Source: Alteraurantiacibacter hainanensis (lineage in GTDB: Bacteria > Pseudomonadota > Alphaproteobacteria > Sphingomonadales > Sphingomonadaceae). From it: a DNA stretch of 64,000 nucleotides. The DNA lies in contig NZ_JAZAPB010000002.1 in NCBI RefSeq assembly GCF_036321025.1, positions 1,426,001 through 1,490,000 of the forward strand, read 5' to 3'. The notes below the pieces were generated by a model. That model had not been told where the DNA came from. It saw only the letters and a list, made by a program, of their open reading frames with translations, and did no database searches. Numbering within the stretch: the stretch's first letter is position 1; each line of letters opens with the position of its first letter. Below, one piece after another: positions 1-8,656 of this stretch. Made by a program: the position numbers and the translations under genes.

Positions 1-693
1 CCGCAGGAACTCAGCTTCGACATGTTCGACAAGGTGATCCGCCAGGTTCGCTATTCGCGCGGCATGTTCGGCTGCCCCCCGGACGAGAACCGCATCGAGG
101 AAGTACTGCGCAGCCTTTCGCTGTGGGATAAGCGGGACAGCGCCATTCGCGAGTTGTCCGGCGGGATGAAGCGCCGCGTGATGATCGCCAAGGCGCTGGC
201 GCACGATCCGCAGTTGCTGTTCCTTGACGAGCCGACTGCGGGCGTGGACGTCGAACTGCGGCGCGACATGTGGCGCCAGATCGGCATGCTGCGCGAACGC
301 GGCGTCACCATCATTCTCACCACCCACTACATCGAGGAGGCCGAGGAAATGGCCGACCGGGTCGGGGTGATAAACAAGGGCAAGATCCTTCTGGTGGACG
401 AGAAGGACGCGATCATGGCCAAGCTCGGCCGGACGGAGGCGCTCTTCACTTTCGACGACCCCCTTACCGCGGTGCCCGCTGCCGTTTCGTCCTACCCGCT
501 GCACCTTGAAAACGGCGGCACTTCGCTCGTCTACCGGGGCGGCGACGGGACCGGGAAGGGCAAGCGCGAGGTGGCGGAAATCGCCCAGGTGATGGCGCGC
601 GAGAACATCGCCTATACGGGCCTTGAAACCCGCGAGAGCACGCTGGAGGACATCTTCGTCGACCTGCTCAACGAACCGGAGGTGCAGGCATGA
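1..693 (+). CDS. ABC transporter ATP-binding protein (5' end outside window)
   Basis: Nucleotide-binding subunit of an ABC-2 type exporter; it hydrolyses ATP to drive the permease encoded next. The reading frame is open from the first base, so the N-terminus and Walker A lie outside the window. Visible are the ABC signature (LSGGMKRR), Walker B with catalytic Glu (LLFLDEPTAGVD) and the switch histidine (TTHYIEEAEEM), followed by a C-terminal extension of about 100 residues as in the YadG/CcmA-like subfamily. The stop overlaps the permease start (ATGA), which implies translational coupling. The substrate cannot be read from the sequence. Confidence 0.93.
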   Translation, partial: PQELSFDMFDKVIRQVRYSRGMFGCPPDENRIEEVLRSLSLWDKRDSAIRELSGGMKRRVMIAKALAHDPQLLFLDEPTAGVDVELRRDMWRQIGMLRERGVTIILTTHYIEEAEEMADRVGVINKGKILLVDEKDAIMAKLGRTEALFTFDDPLTAVPAAVSSYPLHLENGGTSLVYRGGDGTGKGKREVAEIAQVMARENIAYTGLETRESTLEDIFVDLLNEPEVQA

Positions 694-1454
694 CCTTCAA
701 CGCGCGCGGCGCCTTCGCCATTTTCAAGAACGAACTGATGCGCATGTTCCGCACGATCTTCGGTTCGATCCTCTCACCGGTTATCACCACCTCGCTCTAT
801 CTCGTTGTTTTCGGCGCGGCGATGGGCGAGCGGATGGACCTTGGCGGTGTCGACTACGGCGCCTTCATCGTGCCCGGCCTGCTGATGCTGACCCTGCTTT
901 CGGAGAGTTCCAGCAATGCCAGTTTCGGCATCTACATGCCCAAGTTCACCGGCGCGATCTACGAACTGCTGTCGGCGCCCGTGGGGGTGGCCGAAACGCT
1001 GATCGGCTTTGTCGGAGCAGCAGCGGTGAAATCGCTGATCCTCGCGGCCATCATCCTGGGAACGGCCGCGCTGATCGTGGACTATCGCATCGAATATCCG
1101 CTGCTGGCCTTCGGCTACATCGTGCTGGTGGCGGCATCGTTCTCGCTGCTGGGCTTCATCATCGGACTGTGGGCCGACGGCTTCGAGAAACTGCAGATCG
1201 TGCCCCTTCTGGTGCTGATGCCGCTGACGTTCCTGGGCGGCACCTTCTATCCGATCAGTGCGCTGGAGGGGCCGTGGCAGACCGTCGCGATGATCAATCC
1301 GGTGGTCTACCTCGTCAGCGGTCTGCGCTGGACGTTCCTGGGCTCCTCGGATTTCCCCATCTGGCTCTCGTTCGGGGCAACACTGGTCTTCCTGCTGATC
1401 TGCGTCGGCATTATCGGGTGGATTTTCAAGACAGGGTGGCGATTGCGCGAATGA
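690..1454 (+). CDS. ABC-2 type transporter permease
   Basis: Membrane subunit partner of the preceding ATPase. The 254 residues form about six hydrophobic segments in the usual ABC2_membrane arrangement, including the conserved region near FLGGTFYPISALEGPWQ before the last two helices. The protein resembles YadH-type permeases of exporters for drugs, polyketides or polysaccharide. The start overlaps the stop of the ATPase gene by four bases. Transport direction (export) is inferred from family; the cargo is unknown. Confidence 0.93.
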   Translation: MTFNARGAFAIFKNELMRMFRTIFGSILSPVITTSLYLVVFGAAMGERMDLGGVDYGAFIVPGLLMLTLLSESSSNASFGIYMPKFTGAIYELLSAPVGVAETLIGFVGAAAVKSLILAAIILGTAALIVDYRIEYPLLAFGYIVLVAASFSLLGFIIGLWADGFEKLQIVPLLVLMPLTFLGGTFYPISALEGPWQTVAMINPVVYLVSGLRWTFLGSSDFPIWLSFGATLVFLLICVGIIGWIFKTGWRLRE

Positions 1455-1472
1455 CGCGCTAGCGGAGCGCGC

Positions 1473-2420
1473 ATGAGAAAGATTGCCATTTTCGCCACGC
1501 CGCTGGCACTGGTTTGCTCTCCCGCTGCGGCACAAGACCTGCCCGAAGCCGCGCGCACGATGATCGATGCCGCAATCGCATCGGGCGATGCGGAGCGGGT
1601 CGAGGCCGTGATCGAAACCGCGCGCGTCGCCTTTCCGGACGAGGGCCAGGAAATCGATGCCATCTGGGCTGCCTACCAGGCCGACGTATCGGAACGCGCC
1701 GCTGCAGAGGCCGCGCGCAAGGAAGCGGAAATCCGCCAGGCCGGCCTGTTCGAGGAATGGAGCGGGGAAGGGCAGATCGGTGCTTTCCAGTCTTCCGGCA
1801 ATACCGACGAATTCGGCGTCACCGCCGCGCTGCAGCTGGAGCGGGAGGGGATCGACTGGGAGCATCACCTGCGCCTGACCGCCGATTATCGCCGGCAGGA
1901 CGGCGTCACGTCGCGCGAGCAGTTCCTCGCTCAGTACGAACCGCGCTTCCAGATCAACGAACGCCTGTTCGCCTATGGCCTTGCGCAGTACGAGCGCGAT
2001 CGGCGGCAGGGCTATTCCTCGCGCTATGCGGTTTCAGGCGGCATCGGTTACAAGATAATCGACGATGACGAGATCGATCTGTCGATCAAGGCCGGACCCG
2101 CATACCGTGTGACGCAGTTCGTCGACGGCAGCGAGTCCAGCCGCCTTGCAGCGCTGTTCGGCCTGGATTTCGACTGGAACATATCCGACACCCTCAAGCT
2201 GACGCAGGATGCGAATTCCACTCTCGAAACCGGGGGACAGGCGCTGGTGATCGTGGATTCGTCCACTACCAGCCTTTCTGCCACCACGGGGCTGGAGGCG
2301 GGCCTTACCGGCGAATTGCGCGCCCGGCTTTCGTGGACCATCGAATACGACAGCAATCCGCCTGCAGGTGCCGTCAGCACCGATACGCTTACCCGGTTCA
2401 CGCTCGTCTATGGCTTCTGA
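1473..2420 (+). CDS. DUF481 family outer-membrane protein
   Basis: A 315-residue protein with a clear signal peptide (basic MRK start, hydrophobic stretch, cleavage after SPAAAQ). A charged helical segment of about 70 residues rich in A, E and R follows, and then a region of alternating aromatic/polar beta strands ending in F (LTRFTLVYGF), typical of an outer-membrane beta barrel. The barrel matches DUF481, the salt-induced outer-membrane protein family (YdiY-like). It lies 18 bp after the ABC permease gene and overlaps the start of tgt, so all may be cotranscribed. Molecular function is not established for the family. Confidence 0.82.
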   Translation: MRKIAIFATPLALVCSPAAAQDLPEAARTMIDAAIASGDAERVEAVIETARVAFPDEGQEIDAIWAAYQADVSERAAAEAARKEAEIRQAGLFEEWSGEGQIGAFQSSGNTDEFGVTAALQLEREGIDWEHHLRLTADYRRQDGVTSREQFLAQYEPRFQINERLFAYGLAQYERDRRQGYSSRYAVSGGIGYKIIDDDEIDLSIKAGPAYRVTQFVDGSESSRLAALFGLDFDWNISDTLKLTQDANSTLETGGQALVIVDSSTTSLSATTGLEAGLTGELRARLSWTIEYDSNPPAGAVSTDTLTRFTLVYGF

Positions 2421-3543
2421 TCGCCCTCGCTTCGCGTTCAGCGTAAGCGCCACGGACGGCAAGGCGCGTACCGGCGCCATCGCCATGCAGCGCGGCACGA
2501 TTCGTACCCCGGCGTTCATGCCGGTGGGCACGGCGGCCACGGTGAAGGCGATGAAACCGGAGGACGTGCGGGCGACTGGCGCCGACATCATCCTTGGCAA
2601 CACCTACCACCTGATGCTGCGCCCGGGGGCGGAGCGGGTTGCGAGGCTGGGCGGCCTGCACGCGTTCATGCGCTGGGATCGCCCGATCCTGACCGACAGC
2701 GGCGGCTACCAGGTGATGAGCCTGTCGGACCTGCGCAAGCTGACGGAGGAGGGCGTGGAATTCCGCAGCCATATCGACGGCTCCAAGCACATGCTCACCC
2801 CGGAACGCAGCATGGAAATCCAGCGGCTGCTGGGTTCCGACATCGTGATGTGCTTCGATGAATGTCCACGCGCCGATCGTCCGCGCAAGGAGATCGAGGC
2901 GAGCATGGAGCTTTCGATGCGCTGGGCGAAGCGATCTCGCGCGGCGTTCGATGCCGGGGGCGCTCACGCCCGCTCGTCCGCCCTGTTCGGCATCCAGCAG
3001 GGCGCGCTGGACGAGAGCCTGCGCGCGCGCTCGGCCGAGGCGCTGCGAGAAATCGGGTTTGACGGCTATGCGATAGGCGGCCTGGCCGTTGGGGAGGGGC
3101 AGGAAGCCATGTTCGGCGTGCTCGACTATGCCCCGGGCCAGCTGCCCGAGGATGCGCCGCGATACCTGATGGGGGTGGGCAAGCCGGATGACCTCGTCGG
3201 CGCGGTAGAGCGCGGCGTGGACATGTTCGATTGCGTGCTGCCAACCAGGTCGGGACGCAACGGGCAGGCGTTTACCTGGAACGGCCCCGTCAACCTGCGC
3301 AACGCGCGCCATGCGGAGGATACTGGCCCGCTGGACGAACGCTGTTCCTGCCCCACCTGCGCCAACTACACTCGCGCGTATCTCCACCATCTTCACAAGT
3401 CGTCGGAAATCCTCGGGGCCATGCTGGTCACCGAGCATAACCTTTCATTCTACCAGCAGCTGATGCAGGCCATGCGCGATGCCATCGGGAGGGGGGAACT
3501 GGCATCCTTCGCCCGGAAATTCAGAGAGAATTACGCCACTTGA
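2410..3543 (+). CDS. tgt: queuine tRNA-ribosyltransferase
   Basis: Exchanges guanine for preQ1 at the wobble position of GUN-anticodon tRNAs, the committing step of queuosine modification. The 377 residues have the full-length bacterial Tgt pattern: GNTYHL near the N-terminus, the catalytic aspartate in DSGGYQVMSL, the second aspartate in MFDCVLPTRSGRNGQAFT, and the C-terminal zinc site CSCPTC...H. The ATG chosen lies 11 bases inside the end of the DUF481 gene and starts a standard Tgt N-terminus; a longer upstream reading exists but adds nothing homologous. Confidence 0.97.
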   Translation: MASDRPRFAFSVSATDGKARTGAIAMQRGTIRTPAFMPVGTAATVKAMKPEDVRATGADIILGNTYHLMLRPGAERVARLGGLHAFMRWDRPILTDSGGYQVMSLSDLRKLTEEGVEFRSHIDGSKHMLTPERSMEIQRLLGSDIVMCFDECPRADRPRKEIEASMELSMRWAKRSRAAFDAGGAHARSSALFGIQQGALDESLRARSAEALREIGFDGYAIGGLAVGEGQEAMFGVLDYAPGQLPEDAPRYLMGVGKPDDLVGAVERGVDMFDCVLPTRSGRNGQAFTWNGPVNLRNARHAEDTGPLDERCSCPTCANYTRAYLHHLHKSSEILGAMLVTEHNLSFYQQLMQAMRDAIGRGELASFARKFRENYAT

Positions 3544-3589
3544 TCCACGATCCTGCCTGAGTACCATGAGGGCAAGGGGGGATATCGAT

Positions 3590-5569
3590 ATGGTGCAGTG
3601 GCGTCGGACGGCCTGTGTTCTTGGGGGAGTAGCGGGGCTTCTGGCGGGGCCACCCGCCCTGGCGCAGGGAGCGGACCTTGCCGATCGCTACGGAGCCCGG
3701 CCCGGCGTTCTGGATATCAGTATTTCCCCATCGGGCGAGAGAATCGCCCTCGTCACTCCCGGCGAGTCGATGGAAGAGATGATCCATGTGATCGAACTGG
3801 GGCCTGACGGTGCGCAGCGCACGGTCGCAGTGGATTCCAACACCAACGGTTTCATCACCAACTGCGACTGGGGAAGCGAGGAATATCTCGTCTGCAATTT
3901 TCGCGGCACGGAGGAATTCGGCCGTTACCGCATAGGCTTCAATCGCCTGCTGGTGGTTGCCGCCGATGGCAGCGGCGTGCGCGAGATGGACAATTCGCGT
4001 TATCGCTCGCTGAGCTACAACCAGTCCGACGGCAGCGTGCTGCTGCTGGATGTGCCGGGCAAGCCGAATTCGATCCTGTTGCAGAGCATCACCGGCGTGC
4101 GCAAGCAGACCGGGACCATCGCCGGCAGGGGGGAGGCAGGCGTCGGTGTCGACGAGATCGACTTGCGCTCGCTCGCTTCGCAGCAGGTGATGCGCCCTCG
4201 CATGGAATCGGTCGGATACCTTGCCGGTGATGCCGGGGACATCCGCATCATGGGCACCATTTCCCGTGGCAGCGGGGGGCGCATCTACGACGACGATATC
4301 GAGTTTTCCTATCGCGGTTCGGGCGGCTCCGAATTCCATTCCCTGGAGCACGAGCGCGATATGGAAGACGTCTTCTACGTCGGCGTGGATGGCGAGAACG
4401 ACCTCGCCTATTTCACCGCGGAGAAGGACGGCTACCGTTCGCTCTATTCGATCACGCTGGACCAGCGCGGCACTATCGAGGAACTGTTGTCACGGGACGG
4501 ATACGATATTGACGGCGTGTTGCAGCTTGGGCGCAGCAATCGCGTGGTCGGGGCCACGTTCGCCACGGACAGGCGTCATTACGAATACTTCGATCCCGAA
4601 CTGCGCAGCCTGGCGCAGGACCTGACGGATGCCCTGCCGGGCAACCCGCTGATCGAATTTCTCGATGCGAGCTCCGATGAGCGCCGCCTCCTGGTATTCG
4701 CGCACGGCGATACCGATCCCGGCATCCTCTACCTGCTGGATCGCGAGACGCTGCGCATGGACCAGATCCTGCCCCTTCGCAGCGAACTGGAAGGGCTGGA
4801 CCATTCGCGGGTCCGCCCCGTCACCTATGCCGCGCGCGACGGGGTGGAAATTCCCGGCTACCTGACGCTGCCGCCCGGCATGGACGACGCGCGCGGCCTG
4901 CCGGCCATCGTCATGCCGCACGGCGGACCGGCCTCTCGCGACGAATGGGGCTTCGACTGGCTGGCCCAGTTCTTTGCCCAGAGCGGGTATGCTGTGTTGC
5001 AGCCCAATTTCCGCGGTTCGACCGGGTACGGCACTGCCTGGGAAATGGAGAACGGGTTCCAGTCGTGGCAGACCGCCATCGCAGACGTGGCCGATGGCGG
5101 TCGCTGGCTGATTGCCGAAGGCGTGGCCGACCCGTCGAAACTGGCTGTGCTGGGCTGGTCCTACGGCGGCTATGCCGCCTTGCAGGCCAGCGCCATCGAA
5201 AGCGACCTTTTCAAGGCCGTGGTGGCCATCGCGCCTGTCACCGATCTGGGCCAGCTGCGCGACGACAGCCGCAACTATGCCAGTTACCCGATCATCAGCG
5301 ATTTCCTGGGCAACGGTTCGCACATCGATACGGGTTCACCTGCCCGTCGCGCCGACGAGATCACGGCACCCGTGCTGCTTGTTCATGGCGAACTGGATGA
5401 ACCTGTACCCATTCGCCATTCGGAAATCATGGAGGATGCGCTGAAGGACGCGGGGCGAAGCGCCCGTCTGCTCCGCTTCGAAGATCTGGGTCACTCGTTG
5501 TGGGAGGGCCAGGCCCGCAGCACCATGCTGCGCGAGGCCGAGGCGTTCCTGCGTGCAAGCCTGAACTAG
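3590..5569 (+). CDS. secreted S9 family (prolyl oligopeptidase-like) peptidase
   Basis: Serine peptidase of clan SC, family S9, probably periplasmic. The chosen ATG is preceded by a G-rich ribosome-binding site and gives a signal peptide ending ...GPPALAQ; a longer frame begins inside tgt. Residues about 40-400 form a beta-propeller-like region, and residues about 400-659 the alpha/beta-hydrolase domain. The nucleophile is in GWSYGGYA, the acid in VHGELDEPVP and the histidine in LGHSLW. Its stop interlocks with the stop of the convergent small gene in a shared CTAG. Peptide substrate specificity (dipeptidyl versus acylaminoacyl) is not decidable from sequence alone. Confidence 0.9.
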   Translation: MVQWRRTACVLGGVAGLLAGPPALAQGADLADRYGARPGVLDISISPSGERIALVTPGESMEEMIHVIELGPDGAQRTVAVDSNTNGFITNCDWGSEEYLVCNFRGTEEFGRYRIGFNRLLVVAADGSGVREMDNSRYRSLSYNQSDGSVLLLDVPGKPNSILLQSITGVRKQTGTIAGRGEAGVGVDEIDLRSLASQQVMRPRMESVGYLAGDAGDIRIMGTISRGSGGRIYDDDIEFSYRGSGGSEFHSLEHERDMEDVFYVGVDGENDLAYFTAEKDGYRSLYSITLDQRGTIEELLSRDGYDIDGVLQLGRSNRVVGATFATDRRHYEYFDPELRSLAQDLTDALPGNPLIEFLDASSDERRLLVFAHGDTDPGILYLLDRETLRMDQILPLRSELEGLDHSRVRPVTYAARDGVEIPGYLTLPPGMDDARGLPAIVMPHGGPASRDEWGFDWLAQFFAQSGYAVLQPNFRGSTGYGTAWEMENGFQSWQTAIADVADGGRWLIAEGVADPSKLAVLGWSYGGYAALQASAIESDLFKAVVAIAPVTDLGQLRDDSRNYASYPIISDFLGNGSHIDTGSPARRADEITAPVLLVHGELDEPVPIRHSEIMEDALKDAGRSARLLRFEDLGHSLWEGQARSTMLREAEAFLRASLN

Positions 5570-5772
5570 CGCCAGCCCGCCTGGTCCGACGGCTTTCCGC
5601 GGATCTCCAGCACGGTCCCGCGATAGGGGACGAATTGGCCGCTCGCGTCGAGAAACCCGGCCCCGATCCGGTTTGCAAACGCCTGCGCCTGCGACAGGCG
5701 ATCGTACCATTTGCCTTTCCGGTGAGGGGTGATGAAGCGGTATTGTCTCATGCCGAAAAATGGGACGCTCAA
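5566..5772 (-). CDS. conserved small hypothetical protein
   Basis: A 68-residue basic protein (61 residues if it starts at the internal Met before RQYRF). The sequence looks selected rather than random: YRFITPHRKGKWY, then a helix-like stretch (SQAQAFANRIGAGFLD) and a short strand (FVPYRGTVLEIRG). I recognise no domain. It lies between the S9 peptidase, with which its stop codon interlocks, and rpsD on the same strand, from which it is separated by a strong terminator, so it probably has its own promoter. Confidence 0.6.
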   Translation of the reverse strand: MSVPFFGMRQYRFITPHRKGKWYDRLSQAQAFANRIGAGFLDASGQFVPYRGTVLEIRGKPSDQAGWR

Positions 5773-5811
5773 AATTCCCTCCGGTTCCCGCCAAAGCGCT
5801 GAACCGAAACG

Positions 5812-5843
5812 AAAAAGGGCGGCCCCGAAGGACCGCCCCTTTT
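5812..5843 (-). terminator. Rho-independent terminator of rpsD
   Basis: Read on the minus strand, an A-run and G/C stem (AAAAGGGGCGGTCC, tetraloop-like TTCGG, GGCCGCCC) is followed by a run of T. It lies about 20 bp past the rpsD stop codon. The stem has one bulge and one G-T pair but is long and GC-rich. Confidence 0.8.
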
Positions 5844-5862
5844 GGTGTGGAAGAGCCTGAGA

Positions 5863-6477
5863 TCAGCGCGAGTAGAACTCGACCACCAGGTTCGGTTCCA
5901 TCTGTACCGGGTAGGGCACTTCGTCCAGCGAGGGCACGCGGTTGAACGTGACCGAGTCGTTGCCTTCCTGGGCGACGTAATCGGGAATGTCACGCTCGGG
6001 CAGGCTCTGCGCTTCGATGATCAGGGCCATTTCCTTGGCCTTGTCGCCCAGCGAAATCACGTCGCCGACGTCGCAGCGGCGCGAGGCCACGTTGCACTTC
6101 ACGCCGTTCACCTTGATGTGACCGTGCGAGACGATCTGGCGGGCGGCGAAGATCGTCGGCGCGAACTTGGCGCGATAGACGATCATGTCCAGGCGACGCT
6201 CCAGCAGGCCGATCAGGTTCTGGCCGGTGTCACCCTTCATGCGGGTGGCATCCTTGTAGGTGGCGCGGAACTGCTTTTCGGTGACGTCGCCGTAGTAGCC
6301 CTTCAGCTTCTGCTTGGCGCGCAGCTGCAGACCGAAGTCCGACATCTTGCCCTTGCGGCGCTGGCCGTGCTGGCCGGGACCGTAGGAACGCTTGTTCACC
6401 GGAGAATTGGGACGACCCCAGATGTTTTCGCCCATCCGGCGGTCGAGTTTGTGCTTGGCGCGCGTGCGCTTCGACAT
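5863..6477 (-). CDS. rpsD: 30S ribosomal protein S4
   Basis: Primary 16S rRNA-binding protein of the small subunit; in many bacteria it also acts in ribosome fidelity and autoregulation. The 204 residues have the S4 N-terminal domain (KHKLDRRMGENIWG...GQHGQRRKGKMSDFG) and the S4 RNA-binding fold with SHGHIKVNG, ending in the usual FYSR. It is a monocistronic unit here with its own promoter-like element upstream and a strong terminator downstream. Confidence 0.99.
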   Translation of the reverse strand: MSKRTRAKHKLDRRMGENIWGRPNSPVNKRSYGPGQHGQRRKGKMSDFGLQLRAKQKLKGYYGDVTEKQFRATYKDATRMKGDTGQNLIGLLERRLDMIVYRAKFAPTIFAARQIVSHGHIKVNGVKCNVASRRCDVGDVISLGDKAKEMALIIEAQSLPERDIPDYVAQEGNDSVTFNRVPSLDEVPYPVQMEPNLVVEFYSR

Positions 6478-6605
6478 AAGTCGTATCCTTCAAATTGCTG
6501 GATCACCCCATCGGTGACCATTCAACCCGGCATCGCACCGCCTGACCATTTGCCAGGCGCGGCTGCCGCTTCACCGGGGTGCGGAGCCAATTTCAGCGAA
6601 GGCGC

Positions 6606-6634
6606 GCATTTAGCGGTGCGCGCGATTAAGTCAA
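6606..6634 (-). promoter_or_regulatory. putative housekeeping promoter of rpsD
   Basis: On the minus strand TTGACT is followed after 17 bases by AAATGC, a reasonable sigma-70 -35/-10 pair, in an otherwise GC-rich leader about 130 bp upstream of the rpsD start. The leader contains short GC-rich dyads, which could be a site for S4 autoregulation, but I see no recognisable S4 operator. Confidence 0.45.
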
Positions 6635-6639
6635 GGGTG

Positions 6640-6975
6640 TCAGCAGCGGCCCGACATGTCCACCGGGACGCACTGGCCGCCCGAGGCGTTGCGACCCGCA
6701 CTGATCATCCCGTCGCGGGTATCGGCTTCCACCGCGTCCCACTCGGCCCGCGTAAGGCAGATGCGGCGCACGCGCGTGAGCGACCCGGTCACCCGCTCGC
6801 GGCGGCAGATAACTTCCTGGGAAGCTTCGTCTTCCTGCGCCGCGGCATCGTCCTCGGTCTGGCTGTTTGCCGCCTGAACGCTGGTTGCTTCCTCGCGCTC
6901 CTGGTCGGCGTCCTGCGCTATTGCAGCCGAACTGCCTGCCACCAGCAGGAATGCTGCAAAAATCGACTTGTTCAT
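6640..6975 (-). CDS. small secreted protein, CLTRAEW family (copy 1)
   Basis: The 111-residue protein has a signal peptide (MNKSIFAAFLLVAGSSAAIAQ), an acidic Q/E-rich linker, then a basic C-terminal module of about 50 residues with four Cys (VICRRERVTGSLTRVRR, CLTRAEW, GGQC, GRC). The start is set by GGAGGATTTG directly before ATG. It is closely related to the next gene, the C-terminal modules being nearly identical, and more distantly to the third one. Function is unknown; location in the periplasm or outside the cell is inferred from the signal peptide. Confidence 0.75.
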   Translation of the reverse strand: MNKSIFAAFLLVAGSSAAIAQDADQEREEATSVQAANSQTEDDAAAQEDEASQEVICRRERVTGSLTRVRRICLTRAEWDAVEADTRDGMISAGRNASGGQCVPVDMSGRC

Positions 6976-7024
6976 CAAATCCTCCAACCTGAGGGGCGCT
7001 GAGGTGTTGCCGCCCGTAAAACCG

Positions 7025-7360
7025 TCAGCAACCGCCGAACTGGTCCATCACGCATTCCTTCCCACCCGAGGCATTGCGGCCAGAGCGGATCATGTCGTCG
7101 CGTGTGTTTGCCTCAACCTGCGCCCATTCGGCGCGGGTCAGGCAGGTGCGCCGAACGCGCGTGAGAGAACCCGTCACCCGTTCGCGGCGGCAGACGATTT
7201 CCTGCATCGCCTCGTCTTCCTGCGCTTCGGCAGCGTCCTGGTTCTCGGTGTTGGTGGTCTGGGTCGTCTTGGCTTCCTGCCCCTCGCGGTCCGCGTCCTG
7301 AGCGAAGGCAACCGATCCGCCAGCTACCAGGAAGGCTGCGGCCAAAATCGATTTTCTCAT
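7025..7360 (-). CDS. small secreted protein, CLTRAEW family (copy 2)
   Basis: A 111-residue paralogue of its downstream neighbour: signal peptide ending SVAFAQ, acidic T/E/Q-rich linker with TQTTNTENQ, then the module IVCRRERVTGSLTRVRRTCLTRAEW and a Cys near each end. The similarity is visible at DNA level as well, so this is a tandem duplication whose linkers have diverged faster than the C-terminal module. No known domain is recognised. The 3' part of the module keeps the cysteine positions, which suggests a disulfide-stabilised fold. Confidence 0.75.
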   Translation of the reverse strand: MRKSILAAAFLVAGGSVAFAQDADREGQEAKTTQTTNTENQDAAEAQEDEAMQEIVCRRERVTGSLTRVRRTCLTRAEWAQVEANTRDDMIRSGRNASGGKECVMDQFGGC

Positions 7361-7567
7361 GCCAATCTCCCCTCAGGCCGTTATCGAGCCCGTGTCCGGA
7401 CCTCTGATCTAGGGCTGGTTTCCGCCTGCGAATTCCGCTGATTTCGTGAGCGCATTGTGTCCTATATGCCAATAGCGGTCAACAAGACGCTGTTTTCCCG
7501 ATCCTTCCACCGGGACCAGGGTACCCAGGTGTTTGCGCACTTCACGATGTCCGGCGCGATCCGGGCC

Positions 7568-7861
7568 TTACCGGCCCCCCATGCTGTAATAGTGGGCCAA
7601 CCCAATTGCGCGTTCGCGCCATTTGACCGATTCCTCGTGCCGAACGTGGTCGAACACGGCCTGCCACTCCCCGTGCGTCAGGCAGGCTTGAGCGCCATCG
7701 GGGTGGTTTTCCGGCAGATCGAGGCAGTGCAGCTGTTCGACTTCGCCCTGCGCCACGGCTGAGGCCGCTTGCTCGGAAATGAAGGTATCCTCCCGACTGA
7801 GCAGGGGATCGTCCAGTGCCACGGGTACAAGTACAACGGCGGCGGCAAGGGCCAGGCTCAT
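7568..7861 (-). CDS. small secreted protein, divergent CLTRAEW-like member
   Basis: The 97-residue protein has an N-terminal hydrophobic signal-like segment (MSLALAAAVVLVPVAL), an acidic middle and LHCLDL...ACLTHGEWQAV, which mirrors the two-Cys spacing and the CLTRAEW core of the two paralogues downstream. An ATG is chosen over an upstream TTG because GGGAGA lies about 8 bases before the ATG. I infer an older duplication of the same family; the function is unknown. Confidence 0.62.
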   Translation of the reverse strand: MSLALAAAVVLVPVALDDPLLSREDTFISEQAASAVAQGEVEQLHCLDLPENHPDGAQACLTHGEWQAVFDHVRHEESVKWRERAIGLAHYYSMGGR

Positions 7862-7918
7862 CTGCAATCTCCCAGGTCAAGAGAGCGGCAAGGTCCTCTT
7901 TCGCCGATGAACGCTGCG

Positions 7919-8656
7919 TTAATCTCGGCCCTCTCGCGGTTCGCGTTCCAGCGACGAGAGGACTCCGCGCAGCGTGCGCACTTCCAGGTGGTTCCAGCCC
8001 GGCTTGGTCAGCACGCCGCGCAACGTACGCCGCGTCGCCTCGGTGCGGGATGCCGGGAGGAAATAGCCGTTCGGCTCCAGCATGCGCTCCAGGTGCTCGA
8101 CCAGCCCGTCCAGTTCGGACTGCGGCGCTGGCGGCAGGAGATCTTCCCTCGGCGGCATGGCCAGTTGCCGGTGCTTCGACAGCTCGTAGGCGACCAGGAT
8201 CACCGCTTGCGCGAGGTTGAGCGAACCGAACTCGGGATTGATGGGCGCGGTGATGATCGCGCGGGCAAGCGCGACGTCGGAGGTTTCCAGACCCGATCGT
8301 TCCGGCCCGAAGAGAATCGCACTCCGCCCGGCCTGGCTAGGCATTTCGCGCGCAGCTTCTTCGGGCGTGTGCACGGGCTTGGTGACGCCGCGCTTGCGCA
8401 CCGTGGTGGCATAGACGTGCGCGCAGTCGGCCACGGCCTCCGCCGTGGTCTCGAACACCTGCGCTTTTTCGAGCACGATATCGGCCCCCGCTGCCGCCGG
8501 GCCCGCGGCGGGATTGGGCCACCCGTCGCGCGGCGCGACGAGGCGCATCTCGGTGAGGCCGAAATTCAGCATCGCCCGCGCCGCCTTGCCGATGTTCTCG
8601 CCCAGCTGCGGTCGAACGAGGACGATGACGGGGGAAGGGGCCTCAGCTTCGCTCAT
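7919..8656 (-). CDS. trmJ: tRNA (cytidine/uridine-2'-O-)-methyltransferase, TrmJ-like
   Basis: SPOUT-class RNA 2'-O-methyltransferase that would methylate position 32 in the anticodon loop of tRNAs. The 245 residues contain the N-terminal SpoU motif (VRPQLGENIGKAARAMLNFG), the central motif FGPERSGL and the C-terminal SLNLAQAV segment that forms the SAM-binding knot. The start lies 14 bases inside nrdR, so the two are translationally coupled. TrmJ is the best family call; other SpoU members cannot be excluded without alignment. Confidence 0.88.
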   Translation of the reverse strand: MSEAEAPSPVIVLVRPQLGENIGKAARAMLNFGLTEMRLVAPRDGWPNPAAGPAAAGADIVLEKAQVFETTAEAVADCAHVYATTVRKRGVTKPVHTPEEAAREMPSQAGRSAILFGPERSGLETSDVALARAIITAPINPEFGSLNLAQAVILVAYELSKHRQLAMPPREDLLPPAPQSELDGLVEHLERMLEPNGYFLPASRTEATRRTLRGVLTKPGWNHLEVRTLRGVLSSLEREPREGRD

